Shown in pieces: positions 16,131 to 23,253 of a DNA stretch of 23,253 bases. Origin of the DNA: Candidatus Schekmanbacteria bacterium GWA2_38_11 (GTDB lineage: Bacteria > Schekmanbacteria > GWA2-38-11). Each line of letters begins with the position of its first letter. Position 1 is the first letter of the stretch. A program made the translations under genes and the position numbers. The DNA is taken from contig MGDB01000103.1 of the NCBI GenBank assembly GCA_001790645.1, forward strand, positions 2,457-25,709. The letters are read 5' to 3'. The notes below the pieces were generated by a model. The model was not told the origin of the DNA, made no database searches, and saw nothing but the letters and a program-made list of their open reading frames with translations.

Positions 16131-16157
16131 CTTGACCCCTCGAATCCTTGAACCCTT
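16131..16157. repeat. Octamer-type repeat, copy C
   Basis: CTTGACCCCTCGAATCCTTG and the following AACCCTT are the reverse complement of copy B with one mismatch over 25 bases, in the same orientation as copy A. The copy ends 17 bp beyond the stop of the minus-strand LPP20-like gene. Confidence 0.85.
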
Positions 16158-16174
16158 CTGAAGGGAATCTTATA

Positions 16175-17113
16175 TTATCTATCTACAATAATAACGACTT
16201 TCCCTTGCTTTAAAAATTCGCCTTCACTGTCTTCCCTCAATAATTTTTTTATGTCAGAATCCTTTATCACAACATCTGTGTGATCGTTTCCTTTTACTCC
16301 AACAGCCCTTAGAACAAGAGGATGGGGCTTAACTCTTTCATCCCACCGGGCATTGTTAAGGTCAACTTCGTATCTAACCATCCCTTCCTTTATTGCATAA
16401 GGGTAAATCACTTTTGAATAATCATAGACCGGCTTTCCCTCTTCATTAAATATCTTTGGGAAAAGAGCAGGTTTTACTCCGAGGTTTCTTGCATCAATGA
16501 CAACACCTGTGTATGCACTTCCTCCTTTGGTTGTTTTTCCCTCTTTTAAAGAAGGCTTCTCTCCTTCTCTTATGGCAAGAGATTCTCTTGATGGTTTTGA
16601 TGGTTGAGTTTCTTCTCTTGAGGGGATAGAGGCGACTTTAGCAGCTTGAACTTTTCCGGCAACAGGAGAAAAGGGATATACTTCGTCTGCTAATTTTCCG
16701 TAAATTTTGAGTTCCAGGGTCGCTATTGCGCGGCCATTTGGAAGCACCTCAGCCCTTGTGTCAGAAGAAACATCGACTGCCTGATTTATACTCTCTCTTG
16801 CCATGTCCCAGCTCTTTACGATGTCTTCAATCGATATTTTTGAATCAAGACGGACAGCCTTAATTATTTCAATAAGGTTTTTTCGTGCCTCAAGGATTGC
16901 AGCCCTTTTTGCCAGCTCCTGAGCTAACCTCCTGTCTTTTCCCGTGGTAAGAGATTCTCCCTCTCCCCATGCGGTTACTATTCCCTTTGTCCAGTCTATT
17001 TTTCCCTTATCAAACTTCTGCACCAGATCCCTGGCGAAGGAAATGTTAGAAAAACAAGATATTGATAGGAAAAATACCAGAAGCAGATAAAAATGCAGAA
17101 TAACTCTTTTCAT
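16175..17113 (-). CDS. Exported LPP20-like domain protein of unknown function
   Basis: 312 residues. A clear signal peptide (KR followed by a hydrophobic stretch, cleavage likely after SFA near residue 27) directs export. A cysteine in the leader (ISCFS) is not in a good lipobox context, so lipoprotein status is doubtful. Residues about 40-145 (GIVTAWGEGESL...ELAKRAAILEARKNLIEIIKAV...) resemble the LPP20/FlgT N-terminal-like domain, with its alanine-rich helix before an ARxNL motif. A Ser/Pro/Lys/Glu-rich low-complexity linker follows at about 150-195. A C-terminal domain begins at YTGVVIDARNLGVKPALFPKIF, a segment recurring in envelope proteins of Deltaproteobacteria and relatives. AGGA lies about 9 nt before the ATG. 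Periplasmic or outer-membrane location is inferred. The adjacent genes give no clue to function. Confidence 0.72.
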   Translation of the reverse strand: MKRVILHFYLLLVFFLSISCFSNISFARDLVQKFDKGKIDWTKGIVTAWGEGESLTTGKDRRLAQELAKRAAILEARKNLIEIIKAVRLDSKISIEDIVKSWDMARESINQAVDVSSDTRAEVLPNGRAIATLELKIYGKLADEVYPFSPVAGKVQAAKVASIPSREETQPSKPSRESLAIREGEKPSLKEGKTTKGGSAYTGVVIDARNLGVKPALFPKIFNEEGKPVYDYSKVIYPYAIKEGMVRYEVDLNNARWDERVKPHPLVLRAVGVKGNDHTDVVIKDSDIKKLLREDSEGEFLKQGKVVIIVDR

Positions 17114-17191
17114 TAAACAATATCCTAAAATAAATTTAGTTTAGCCGAAAGAATTCCTCCCAACTTGTTGCAGAGTGAAGCATTGTTACCC

Positions 17192-17353
17192 GTCATTCCC
17201 GCGAAAGCGGGAATCCAGATGCCGTCCCTGCCTGCCTACCGGTAGGCAGGCGAAAGCAGGGAACTATTAAATGAATTAGGTTCCTGTTCCCCGATCGCAG
17301 TCGAGGACAAGTTTCACAGGAAACCCTGGATTCCAGGTCAAGCCTGGAATGAC
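17192..17353. repeat. 162-bp composite REP/MITE-like element
   Basis: The ends are inverted: GTCATTCC (17192-17199) and GGAATGAC (17346-17353). The left end folds as ATTCCCGC-GAAA-GCGGGAAT (17195-17214) followed by CCAG. The right end folds as ATTCCAGG-TCAAG-CCTGGAAT (17330-17350), preceded by CCTGG. The interior holds the perfect CCTGCC-type palindrome (17231-17250). GTCATTCCCGCGAAAGCGGG-type sequences are known as dispersed repeats in several bacteria. Confidence 0.8.
17231..17250. repeat. CCTGCC/GGCAGG palindrome, copy 4
   Basis: A perfect 20-bp palindrome, CCTGCCTACC joined to GGTAGGCAGG, inside the composite element. It is flanked by TCCCTG and CAGGGA, which extend the stem imperfectly. 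Confidence 0.9.
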
Positions 17354-17382
17354 AAGCATATGTAATCAGTTTTAAGTATTTG

Positions 17383-17418
17383 ATACCTCGCAGTTTGCTG
17401 AGAGGTATTTATTTTTTT
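17383..17418 (+). terminator. Terminator-like hairpin reading on the plus strand
   Basis: ATACCTC (17383-17389) pairs with GAGGTAT (17402-17408), with an inner CAG/CTG pairing, followed by a T-rich tract (17408-17418). The T-tract serves plus-strand transcripts, although both flanking genes are on the minus strand. For the aminotransferase transcript it would be a stem about 50 nt after the stop without a U-tract. Confidence 0.45.
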
Positions 17419-17459
17419 ATTCCTGCTACATTTTAGAATTTAAAGTATCACTAACGAAT

Positions 17460-18620
17460 TCAGGTTGCAATCTCTTTTATTGCATCTGCTACTATTTCAA
17501 TCTCACCTTGTGTGTTGAAGAAATTCATTGAGAAGCGGATTATATTTTTGCTTGGGAAATGGCGGCATATTATTTTTTTGTTTTGGTATAAGTTATTTAC
17601 TACTTCAGAGGCTGCTTTATCTTTAATGGTTATTGAAATCAATCCTGAATGACAGAACCCTTCTTTATGGGGAGACAGAATCTCTACATTAGGAATCTGT
17701 TTTAAAACATGGATTAAAATCAAGGATTGATTTTTTATTCTCTCCTCTATTTTTCTTATCCCGATTGCGTTAAGGTATTCTACGGACTTTGATAGACCCG
17801 CAAGGAGAGCACAATTCCTGTCAGCCATTTCAAACCGTTTTGCTGAATCATGGAGAGCCATTTCACCTTTTTCAAAATTGAAAGCCTTAACAGACCTATA
17901 ACCGGCATTAATGCAAAAAAGTTTATCTATAAGGCTCTTTCTTATATAAAGAGCCCCAGTCCCTTCAGGGCCAAAAAGCCATTTCTGGCCAGGAACGCAA
18001 TATATGTCAGATTCGAGTTCTTTTACATTTACCTCGATCTGACCAACTGATTGTGCTCCGTCAATAAGAAGCAATGCCTTGCTGCCTGCAGTGGACTCTG
18101 CAATCTTTTTAACCGGCAACCTGAAGCCTGTCATACATGAGACATGGCTCAGGCATACAAGCTTTGTCCTGTCATTTAAAGCTTCTTTGAAGCCTTTTAA
18201 AAAATTAACCTCATCATTTCCTATTTTTACAACTTTTACTTTTATCCCTCTTAAATCCCTCAGATAGAACCACGGAACAATTCCTGCCGGATGCTCTTCA
18301 TCAGAGATTATTACCTCGTCACCTTTTTCCCAGTCAATGCTTGCCGCAACAATATTTATTCCGTTTGAAGTATTATCAGTAAGGGCGATTTCATCATCAT
18401 CAGCGTTTAAAAACCCTGCTAAGTTTCTCCTTGTTGAATTACGGATATCCTCCCGTATCTTTATTAATTCAGGGTTTGCAACCCCCTTTTCCCTTTCTAT
18501 CTGAAATACCTCATCTATCCTCTTCTGGACTGTCAAAGACCGAGGCCCGCACCATCCTGTATTCATGTAAATATAGTTTTTTGTGACAGGAAACTCTTCT
18601 CTTAAATCTTCCCAGTTCAT
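17460..18620 (-). CDS. Class V PLP-dependent aminotransferase family enzyme (cysteine desulfurase/isopenicillin N epimerase-like)
   Basis: 386 residues with a fold type I, class V layout. The phosphate-binding TDNTSNGINIVA is at about 81-92, and H110 stacks in SDEEHPAG. D187 and Q190 in LLIDGAQSVGQ contact the pyridine ring and O3. The Schiff-base lysine is K213 in CVPGQKWLFGPEGTGALYI. The C-terminal FFNTQGEIEIVADAIKEI is typical. The conserved catalytic Cys loop of IscS/SufS is not recognisable in the matching region (EGFCHSGLISIT), which favours the broader epimerase/lyase-like subgroup over a bona fide Fe-S desulfurase. A strong GGAGGG lies 6 nt before the ATG. It is divergent from the diguanylate cyclase. 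The substrate is unknown. Confidence 0.88.
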   Translation of the reverse strand: MNWEDLREEFPVTKNYIYMNTGWCGPRSLTVQKRIDEVFQIEREKGVANPELIKIREDIRNSTRRNLAGFLNADDDEIALTDNTSNGINIVAASIDWEKGDEVIISDEEHPAGIVPWFYLRDLRGIKVKVVKIGNDEVNFLKGFKEALNDRTKLVCLSHVSCMTGFRLPVKKIAESTAGSKALLLIDGAQSVGQIEVNVKELESDIYCVPGQKWLFGPEGTGALYIRKSLIDKLFCINAGYRSVKAFNFEKGEMALHDSAKRFEMADRNCALLAGLSKSVEYLNAIGIRKIEERIKNQSLILIHVLKQIPNVEILSPHKEGFCHSGLISITIKDKAASEVVNNLYQNKKIICRHFPSKNIIRFSMNFFNTQGEIEIVADAIKEIAT

Positions 18621-18649
18621 TTAATTCCCTCCGGTAATTTATTTAAGAT

Positions 18650-18677
18650 ATAATATTAAAGAAAAAATATAATGCAA
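18650..18677 (-). promoter_or_regulatory. Candidate promoter for the class V aminotransferase
   Basis: On the minus strand TTGCAT (18677-18672) and TATTAT (18655-18650) are 16 bp apart. The predicted start near 18643 leaves a leader of about 22 nt that still includes the GGAGGG ribosome binding site. The placement is good, but the motifs are only near-consensus. Confidence 0.4.
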
Positions 18678-18759
18678 ATCTAAATTAAATTGAAGTAAAA
18701 TAACTCAATATCGTTTATTTATTTTTCTTGTTTTTAACAAAATAATAAAGAGGTAAAAA

Positions 18760-20577
18760 ATGAAGCTTGGAGTTAGCAAAAAACTCATTGGAGTTCCTGG
18801 AATTGGACTTACCCTCTTCCTTGTCCTGGCAATTTTCAGTTACATTAACTTAAATTCCTTTTCATCAATTCAGAAAAGAAATGATGAGCTTGCCAAAAAA
18901 GAAAACTTAATAACAGACCTTCAGAGATTCATCCACAAAATCTTAATGCCTCCTAATGATTATCTTATAACAGGGGATAAAAAGGAGAGAGAAAACTTTG
19001 CCCATCTGGTCACAGAAGCAGCATCAACTTTTGAGAAAATCAGGCTTAGCGGAGGCAGAACCAGTGAGGAAATAGCTATTGCAGATGAAGTAGAAAAACG
19101 TTTTATTGAGCTCCAGCAAAAGGCTATGGTTCTTCTTTCAACTGAAAACCCGGTTGGAAACAAAGAAGCTGCAATGCTTATGGAAGAAATGGATGCTTTT
19201 GCTGAGAGTGTAGTTAGTAAGGTTGAGAAATTCCACGATTTGATAAAGAGAGAGTTAGATGTTCACAACGAGAGAATTTCTAAGATAAGTACATGGAGCT
19301 ATAGAATTTTTATTTCTTTGACCTTTGTTGCATTAGTTGGAATGGTGTTAATGATTTTGATAGTTACCAGAGGTGTGGTAAGACCAATTTTGGAATTAGA
19401 AAAAGGGGCAAAAATCATTGGGCAGGGGAATCTTGAGTATCGAATAAAAATTGAAACCGGTGATGAGATTGAGAGGTTAGGAGAAGAATTTAATAATATG
19501 GCACAATTTCTGAAAGAGAAAATCAATGAAGTAAAAGAGTATTCAGAGAAATTAAAAAGGACAAACCTACAAATGGAGCAAAACATATTACATCTTTATA
19601 CCCTCTACAATATCAGCAAGACCCTTGCAACGACTCTTGAAATGGAAAAGCTTTTAAAACAGGTTGTAGAAAATGTAAGCCAGGCTTTGAAACTCCACAG
19701 AATCAATGTAATGCTTATTAACAATGACAGGACAGAGATGTATATTATTTCAGGCATTGGAATGAATAAAAAGGCAATGGAGATAAGATGCAAGGTAGGA
19801 GAGGGTGTTTATGGCTGGACTGTCCTAACAGGTCACGCAGAGGTTATTAATGATGTTTCCAAACACTCGCGGTTTAAACCAATACAGGGGCTTGATGATG
19901 ATATTGGTTACTTAATCTGTGCCCCCTTTAAAGGAAGGGACCAGGTCATAGGCGTAATAAACGCTTATAGATTAGGAAGGGAAGAACCCTTTGATAAGGC
20001 ATCCTTTGATCTTTTAACTGCTGTGGCAACCCAGGTTGGAATAACATTAGAAAACGTAAGATTATTTGAAGAGACAAAAACCCTCTCTATTACAGATAGC
20101 ATGACATCCCTTTATAATTACCGTTATTTTATGGAATGTTTGAATGAGGAATTTGAAAGGGCTAAAAGATATAAAAGGCCCCTCTCTCTTATAATGATAG
20201 ATATAGATTTCTTTAAACAATATAACGATGCACATGGCCATCCCAAAGGAGATGAACTTCTGAGGAATATTGCTGAGATTTTTAAAAAGACAATGAGAAA
20301 ATCGGACACTGTTGCCCGATATGGAGGAGAGGAATTTACAGTAATCCTGCCTGAGACTGGAAAAGAAATGGCTTTTACAATGGCAGAAAGATTGAGAAAG
20401 GAAGTAGAAGCAAATGACTTTGAATGTGCTGAAACCCAGCCTTCAGGAAGGCTCACAATAAGCTTAGGAGTGGCTTCTTACAGCGAAGAGTCAGAGTCCT
20501 TTGAGGAGGTCATAAAGCGTGCTGACAATGCTTTATATCGTGCTAAGGAAGAGGGAAGAAACAGGGCCTGTATGTAG
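18760..20577 (+). CDS. Membrane-bound diguanylate cyclase with HAMP, GAF and GGDEF domains
   Basis: 605 residues. Transmembrane helix 1 spans about 9-31. A mostly helical periplasmic sensor (about 32-177) of four-helix-bundle/CHASE3 character follows. Transmembrane helix 2 spans about 178-203. A HAMP relay follows (RPILELEKGAKIIGQGNLEYRI..., to about 256), then a coiled-coil linker, a GAF domain (about 285-430: LLKQVVENVSQALKL...VGEGVYGWTVLTG...GVINAYR) and a C-terminal GGDEF domain. The active-site signature is GGEEF at 522-526, so it should make cyclic di-GMP. An intact inhibitory I-site R513-K-S-D516 lies five residues upstream. AGAGGT lies about 6 nt before the ATG. putA starts 15 bp after its stop, so the two share a transcript. 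The signal sensed is unknown. Confidence 0.93.
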   Translation: MKLGVSKKLIGVPGIGLTLFLVLAIFSYINLNSFSSIQKRNDELAKKENLITDLQRFIHKILMPPNDYLITGDKKERENFAHLVTEAASTFEKIRLSGGRTSEEIAIADEVEKRFIELQQKAMVLLSTENPVGNKEAAMLMEEMDAFAESVVSKVEKFHDLIKRELDVHNERISKISTWSYRIFISLTFVALVGMVLMILIVTRGVVRPILELEKGAKIIGQGNLEYRIKIETGDEIERLGEEFNNMAQFLKEKINEVKEYSEKLKRTNLQMEQNILHLYTLYNISKTLATTLEMEKLLKQVVENVSQALKLHRINVMLINNDRTEMYIISGIGMNKKAMEIRCKVGEGVYGWTVLTGHAEVINDVSKHSRFKPIQGLDDDIGYLICAPFKGRDQVIGVINAYRLGREEPFDKASFDLLTAVATQVGITLENVRLFEETKTLSITDSMTSLYNYRYFMECLNEEFERAKRYKRPLSLIMIDIDFFKQYNDAHGHPKGDELLRNIAEIFKKTMRKSDTVARYGGEEFTVILPETGKEMAFTMAERLRKEVEANDFECAETQPSGRLTISLGVASYSEESESFEEVIKRADNALYRAKEEGRNRACM

Positions 20578-20592
20578 GGGAGAGGGGATTTT

Positions 20593-23253
20593 ATGGATAA
20601 CAGGTTTTCAGAAATTGATAGAGAACTTGAAAGCTCTATAAAATCCATAGGCAAAAAACTTTTTTCAAGAATTCAGGCAGAAACTGAGACCTTTATCCAC
20701 TCCAAATGGTGGGAGGCGCAGGTACTTGAGTGGTGCCTGAGGGATGATTTTTTAAAGACCCGAATCCTCAAGTTTATTGATGTCTTTCCTTCTCTTAAAA
20801 CCCCGCAGCAGGTAATCGCTCATTTGAGGGAATATTTCCCTGAGTCAGAGCACCGCCTGCCAATACCATTGCGTCTTGGTGTTTCAGCAAGTAAAATACC
20901 ATTCCTCACATCAAGGGCACTCTCATCCATAGTAAACTTAAGTGTCACAAAAATTGCAAAGCAGTTCATTGCAGGCTCTACTGCTGAAGAAGCCTTTGAA
21001 GCTGTTAAAAGCTTAAGGGAAGAGAACATGAGTTTCACCTTTGATGTCCTCGGTGAGGCTACAACAAGCGAAGCTCAGGCTGAAGCATATATGAAAAGCT
21101 ATATTAATCTGATACATGATCTTTCAAGGCTCTTAAGGGAGAGTGCATGGAAACATAGTAGCACACAAGAACTTTATCCCATAAATGTCTCGCTTAAGCT
21201 TTCATCTCTCTATTCACAGTTTGACCCTGCTGATGCTGATGGGACTGGTATGGCAGTAAAGGTGCGGTTGCAGGAAATATTCCGGTCAGCGAAAGAGAAC
21301 AATGCTTTTATAAATATTGACATGGAGCAATACTGCTACAGGGATCTGACTGTAAAGATTTTTAAGGAGATTCTTGAGGAGAGAGAGTTTTCAGATTTCA
21401 GTGGTGCAGGTCTTGTAGTCCAGGCTTATCTGCAAGACTCCAGAGAGATGGTTGAAGATCTTTTAGGCTGGGCAAAAAATCACAAAAAAGATTTATCTAT
21501 CCGCCTTGTGCGAGGTGCCTACTGGGACTATGAAATAATTCAGGCAAAGCAGAAGGGATGGCCGGTTCCGGTTTTTACTGAAAAATGGGAGACTGATGCT
21601 AATTTTGAACTTCTTACTGAAATTCTTCTTAAAAATAATAATCTTGTAAGGACAGCAATAGGAACCCACAACATCAGAAGCATTGCTCATGCTATTGCCC
21701 TGGCAACGCATTTAAATATTCCATCGGACAGGATTGAGTTCCAATTGTTGTACGGAATGGGTGACCCGATAAAAAAGGCTATTGTATCCATGGATTTTCC
21801 CTTAAGGGTCTATATCCCTTTTGGTGAACTCATCCCGGGTATGGGTTATTTGGTAAGAAGGCTTCTTGAAAATAGTTCAAATGTATCGTTTCTGATGCAG
21901 AGTTTTTCTCATAGTTTAGATGAAGATGTCCTGCTTCAAAATCCACTGTTCCATAAACCAAACAATCTTAAAACAACCATGTCTCGACATGGGACAGAGG
22001 AATATGAAAATTTCCATCGGGTTAGGAAACCCGATGCTGACATTAATCATGGGGGTAGCGGCAGGTCTCCTGACCTGCCATTCACAGAGAAAACTCAGGA
22101 GATTAGGGGTGTAGAGAAAAGAGATGGCAGCAAGGAGGTGCCTTTCAGGAATGAGCCTGATACAGATTTTTCAAAAGCAAAAAACAGAGAAGTCATGGTA
22201 AAAGCGCTAAAGGCTCTGCAAGCAGATCTTTCTAAAAACCCTTTCTCCGTACCTCTTATAATTGACGGGGAAAAGGTTTATGCACAAGAGGTGATGGAAT
22301 CTTTAAACCCCTCTGATCCCCGTGAGGTAATTGGGCGGGTTTCAAAAGGAAAACCAGAGCATGGTGAGATGGCTATTGATGCTGCATCTAAGGCGTTCTT
22401 GTCATGGCAGTATACCGCGGCAGATGAACGCGCTAAATACCTTTTCATGGCAGCAGAGCTTATGCGGAAAATCCGGTATGAGCTTTCTGCTCTTGAAGTT
22501 TTAGAAGTTGGCAAAAACTGGAAAGAAGCTGATGCTGATGTGGCTGAAGCAATAGACTACCTTAACTATTATGCATCTGAAATGCTGCGGCTCGATGAAC
22601 CAAGAATCTTGCAGTATATACCCGGAGAGACAAATGAGTATCTGTACCGGCCAAGAGGAGTGGGTGTTGTAATCTCTCCCTGGAACTTTCCTTTGGCAAT
22701 CCTTACAGGGATGGCTTCAGCAAGTATTGTTACAGGAAATACAGTAATCCTAAAACCAGCAGAGCAGTCTTCTGTGATAGCTTCAAAGCTTGCGGAAATT
22801 TTTCTTGAAGCAGGTTTACCTCGCGGAGTTATAAATTTTCTCCCCGGGGTTGGTGAAGAGGCAGGAGAATATCTCGTCCAGAGCACAAGGATAAGTTTTA
22901 TTGCATTTACTGGCTCCCGTGAGGTCGGAATACATATCAATACTGTGGCATCGCAGGTAAAGGAAGGGCAGGATGGGATTAAAAGAATAATCGCAGAGAT
23001 GGGAGGGAAAAATGCAATAATAATTGATTGCGATACTGACCTTGACGAGGCTGTGAGAGGGACCCTGGCATCGGCTTTCGGCTATCAGGGTGAAAAATGC
23101 TCTGCCTGCTCAAGAGTGATAATCCATGAATCTATCTATGATCTATTTTTAAACAGACTTGTGGAAAGCGCTAAAAGTATAAAGATTGGAAACCCTGTTG
23201 ACCCTGGTGTAATAATTGGTCCTTTAATTGACAGTGATGCCTTCCAGAGGGTA
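20593..23253 (+). CDS. putA: Bifunctional proline dehydrogenase / L-glutamate gamma-semialdehyde dehydrogenase (PutA), 3' end outside window
   Basis: 887 codons are open to the window end; roughly the last 100 residues are missing. It oxidises proline to glutamate in two steps (FAD, then NAD), channelling P5C. There is an N-terminal helical arm without a ribbon-helix-helix DNA-binding domain, so it is not a self-repressing PutA. The proline dehydrogenase barrel (about 140-440) has DVLGEATTS, SLKLSSLYSQ, INIDMEQY, R307GAYWDYE and GELIPGMGYLVRRLLENSSN. The P5C dehydrogenase part starts at about 520: FRNEPDTDFS, the NAD-binding SPWNFPLAI, KPAEQSS, the general-base Glu in IIAEMGGKN and the catalytic Cys C836 in GEKCSAC. 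The linker (about 450-518) is unusually long and encoded by palindromic DNA. GAGGGG lies about 6 nt before the ATG. The gene follows the diguanylate cyclase by 15 bp. Confidence 0.95.
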   Translation, partial: MDNRFSEIDRELESSIKSIGKKLFSRIQAETETFIHSKWWEAQVLEWCLRDDFLKTRILKFIDVFPSLKTPQQVIAHLREYFPESEHRLPIPLRLGVSASKIPFLTSRALSSIVNLSVTKIAKQFIAGSTAEEAFEAVKSLREENMSFTFDVLGEATTSEAQAEAYMKSYINLIHDLSRLLRESAWKHSSTQELYPINVSLKLSSLYSQFDPADADGTGMAVKVRLQEIFRSAKENNAFINIDMEQYCYRDLTVKIFKEILEEREFSDFSGAGLVVQAYLQDSREMVEDLLGWAKNHKKDLSIRLVRGAYWDYEIIQAKQKGWPVPVFTEKWETDANFELLTEILLKNNNLVRTAIGTHNIRSIAHAIALATHLNIPSDRIEFQLLYGMGDPIKKAIVSMDFPLRVYIPFGELIPGMGYLVRRLLENSSNVSFLMQSFSHSLDEDVLLQNPLFHKPNNLKTTMSRHGTEEYENFHRVRKPDADINHGGSGRSPDLPFTEKTQEIRGVEKRDGSKEVPFRNEPDTDFSKAKNREVMVKALKALQADLSKNPFSVPLIIDGEKVYAQEVMESLNPSDPREVIGRVSKGKPEHGEMAIDAASKAFLSWQYTAADERAKYLFMAAELMRKIRYELSALEVLEVGKNWKEADADVAEAIDYLNYYASEMLRLDEPRILQYIPGETNEYLYRPRGVGVVISPWNFPLAILTGMASASIVTGNTVILKPAEQSSVIASKLAEIFLEAGLPRGVINFLPGVGEEAGEYLVQSTRISFIAFTGSREVGIHINTVASQVKEGQDGIKRIIAEMGGKNAIIIDCDTDLDEAVRGTLASAFGYQGEKCSACSRVIIHESIYDLFLNRLVESAKSIKIGNPVDPGVIIGPLIDSDAFQRV
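21977..22079. repeat. Three consecutive hairpins inside the putA linker
   Basis: CCATGTC/GACATGG (21977-21983/21986-21992), CATCGGGTT/AACCCGATG (22015-22023/22028-22036) and GGCAGGTC/GACCTGCC (22060-22067/22072-22079) are all perfect stems of 7-9 bp with 2-4 nt loops. They are read in frame as residues about 462-496 (TMSRHGTEE...HRVRKPDAD...GGSGRSPDLP). The last stem shares the GGCAGG/CCTGCC words of the intergenic palindromes. Confidence 0.8.

Larger units (their letters stand above)
17114..17459. other. 346-bp intergenic region with composite repeat and hairpin
   Basis: The stretch lies between two minus-strand genes. It contains the composite GTCATTCC element (17192-17353) and a hairpin with a T-tract (17383-17418), listed separately. 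The promoter for the LPP20-like gene should lie in 17114-17190, but no clear -35/-10 pair was seen. No gene was found. Confidence 0.6.

Noticed and set aside
14729..17418. CRISPR array among the intergenic repeats
   Set aside because: Repeats are of different types, irregularly spaced and mostly inverted, with no unique spacers of constant length and no cas genes.
17460..18620. Assignment of the class V enzyme as IscS/SufS
   Set aside because: The catalytic cysteine loop is not recognisable and no iscU/sufBCD genes are adjacent.
21920..22114. Open frame on the plus strand within putA
   Set aside because: It is an out-of-frame shadow of putA, kept open by the palindromic linker; no separate gene signature.

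Overview
The window is A+T-rich bacterial chromosome carrying housekeeping genes, with no phage, plasmid, transposase or CRISPR signature. The cluster yqeY - NIF3-like - dnaG - rpoD - tRNA(CAT) - C4 zinc-ribbon protein is an arrangement typical of Deltaproteobacteria, Nitrospirota and related uncultured phyla. A signal-peptide-bearing LPP20-like protein and PBP2 fit a rod-shaped Gram-negative (didermal) cell. The species cannot be named from the sequence. The abundance of small palindromic repeats between genes suggests an uncultured lineage with many REP/MITE-like elements (inference).

Layout: (1) 170-1786, a pyruvate/indolepyruvate decarboxylase-type ThDP enzyme. (2) 1939-7374, the macromolecular-synthesis block: yqeY, a NIF3-family metal protein, primase, the primary sigma factor and a non-initiator CAT tRNA. 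(3) 7639-10212, a coiled-coil zinc-ribbon protein and penicillin-binding protein 2. (4) 10410-13388, a cell-surface glycan operon: a UDP-glucuronate decarboxylase-type SDR, a GT4 and a GT2 glycosyltransferase. A convergent NTP_transf_5-type nucleotidyltransferase follows. (5) 14687-17459, a repeat-dense stretch holding a class II cAMP-phosphodiesterase-like metallo-beta-lactamase-fold gene and an exported LPP20-like protein. (6) 17460-18620 (minus), a class V aminotransferase, divergent from (7) 18760-23253 (plus), a membrane GGDEF diguanylate cyclase followed 15 bp later by a bifunctional proline dehydrogenase/P5C dehydrogenase (PutA) that runs off the window end.

What stands out is the non-coding architecture. 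There is a dispersed family of CCTGCC/GGCAGG palindromes, a perfect 40-bp palindrome, and a 77-bp element able to form a three-way junction. Inverted copies of a degenerate octamer repeat bracket one gene, and there is a 162-bp composite GTCATTCC...GGAATGAC element. Three back-to-back hairpins are read in frame inside the PutA interdomain linker. That last feature resembles in-frame palindromic-element insertion as described in Rickettsia. I see no convincing multi-gene novel system. The pairing of a diguanylate cyclase with PutA is the most unusual gene neighbourhood.
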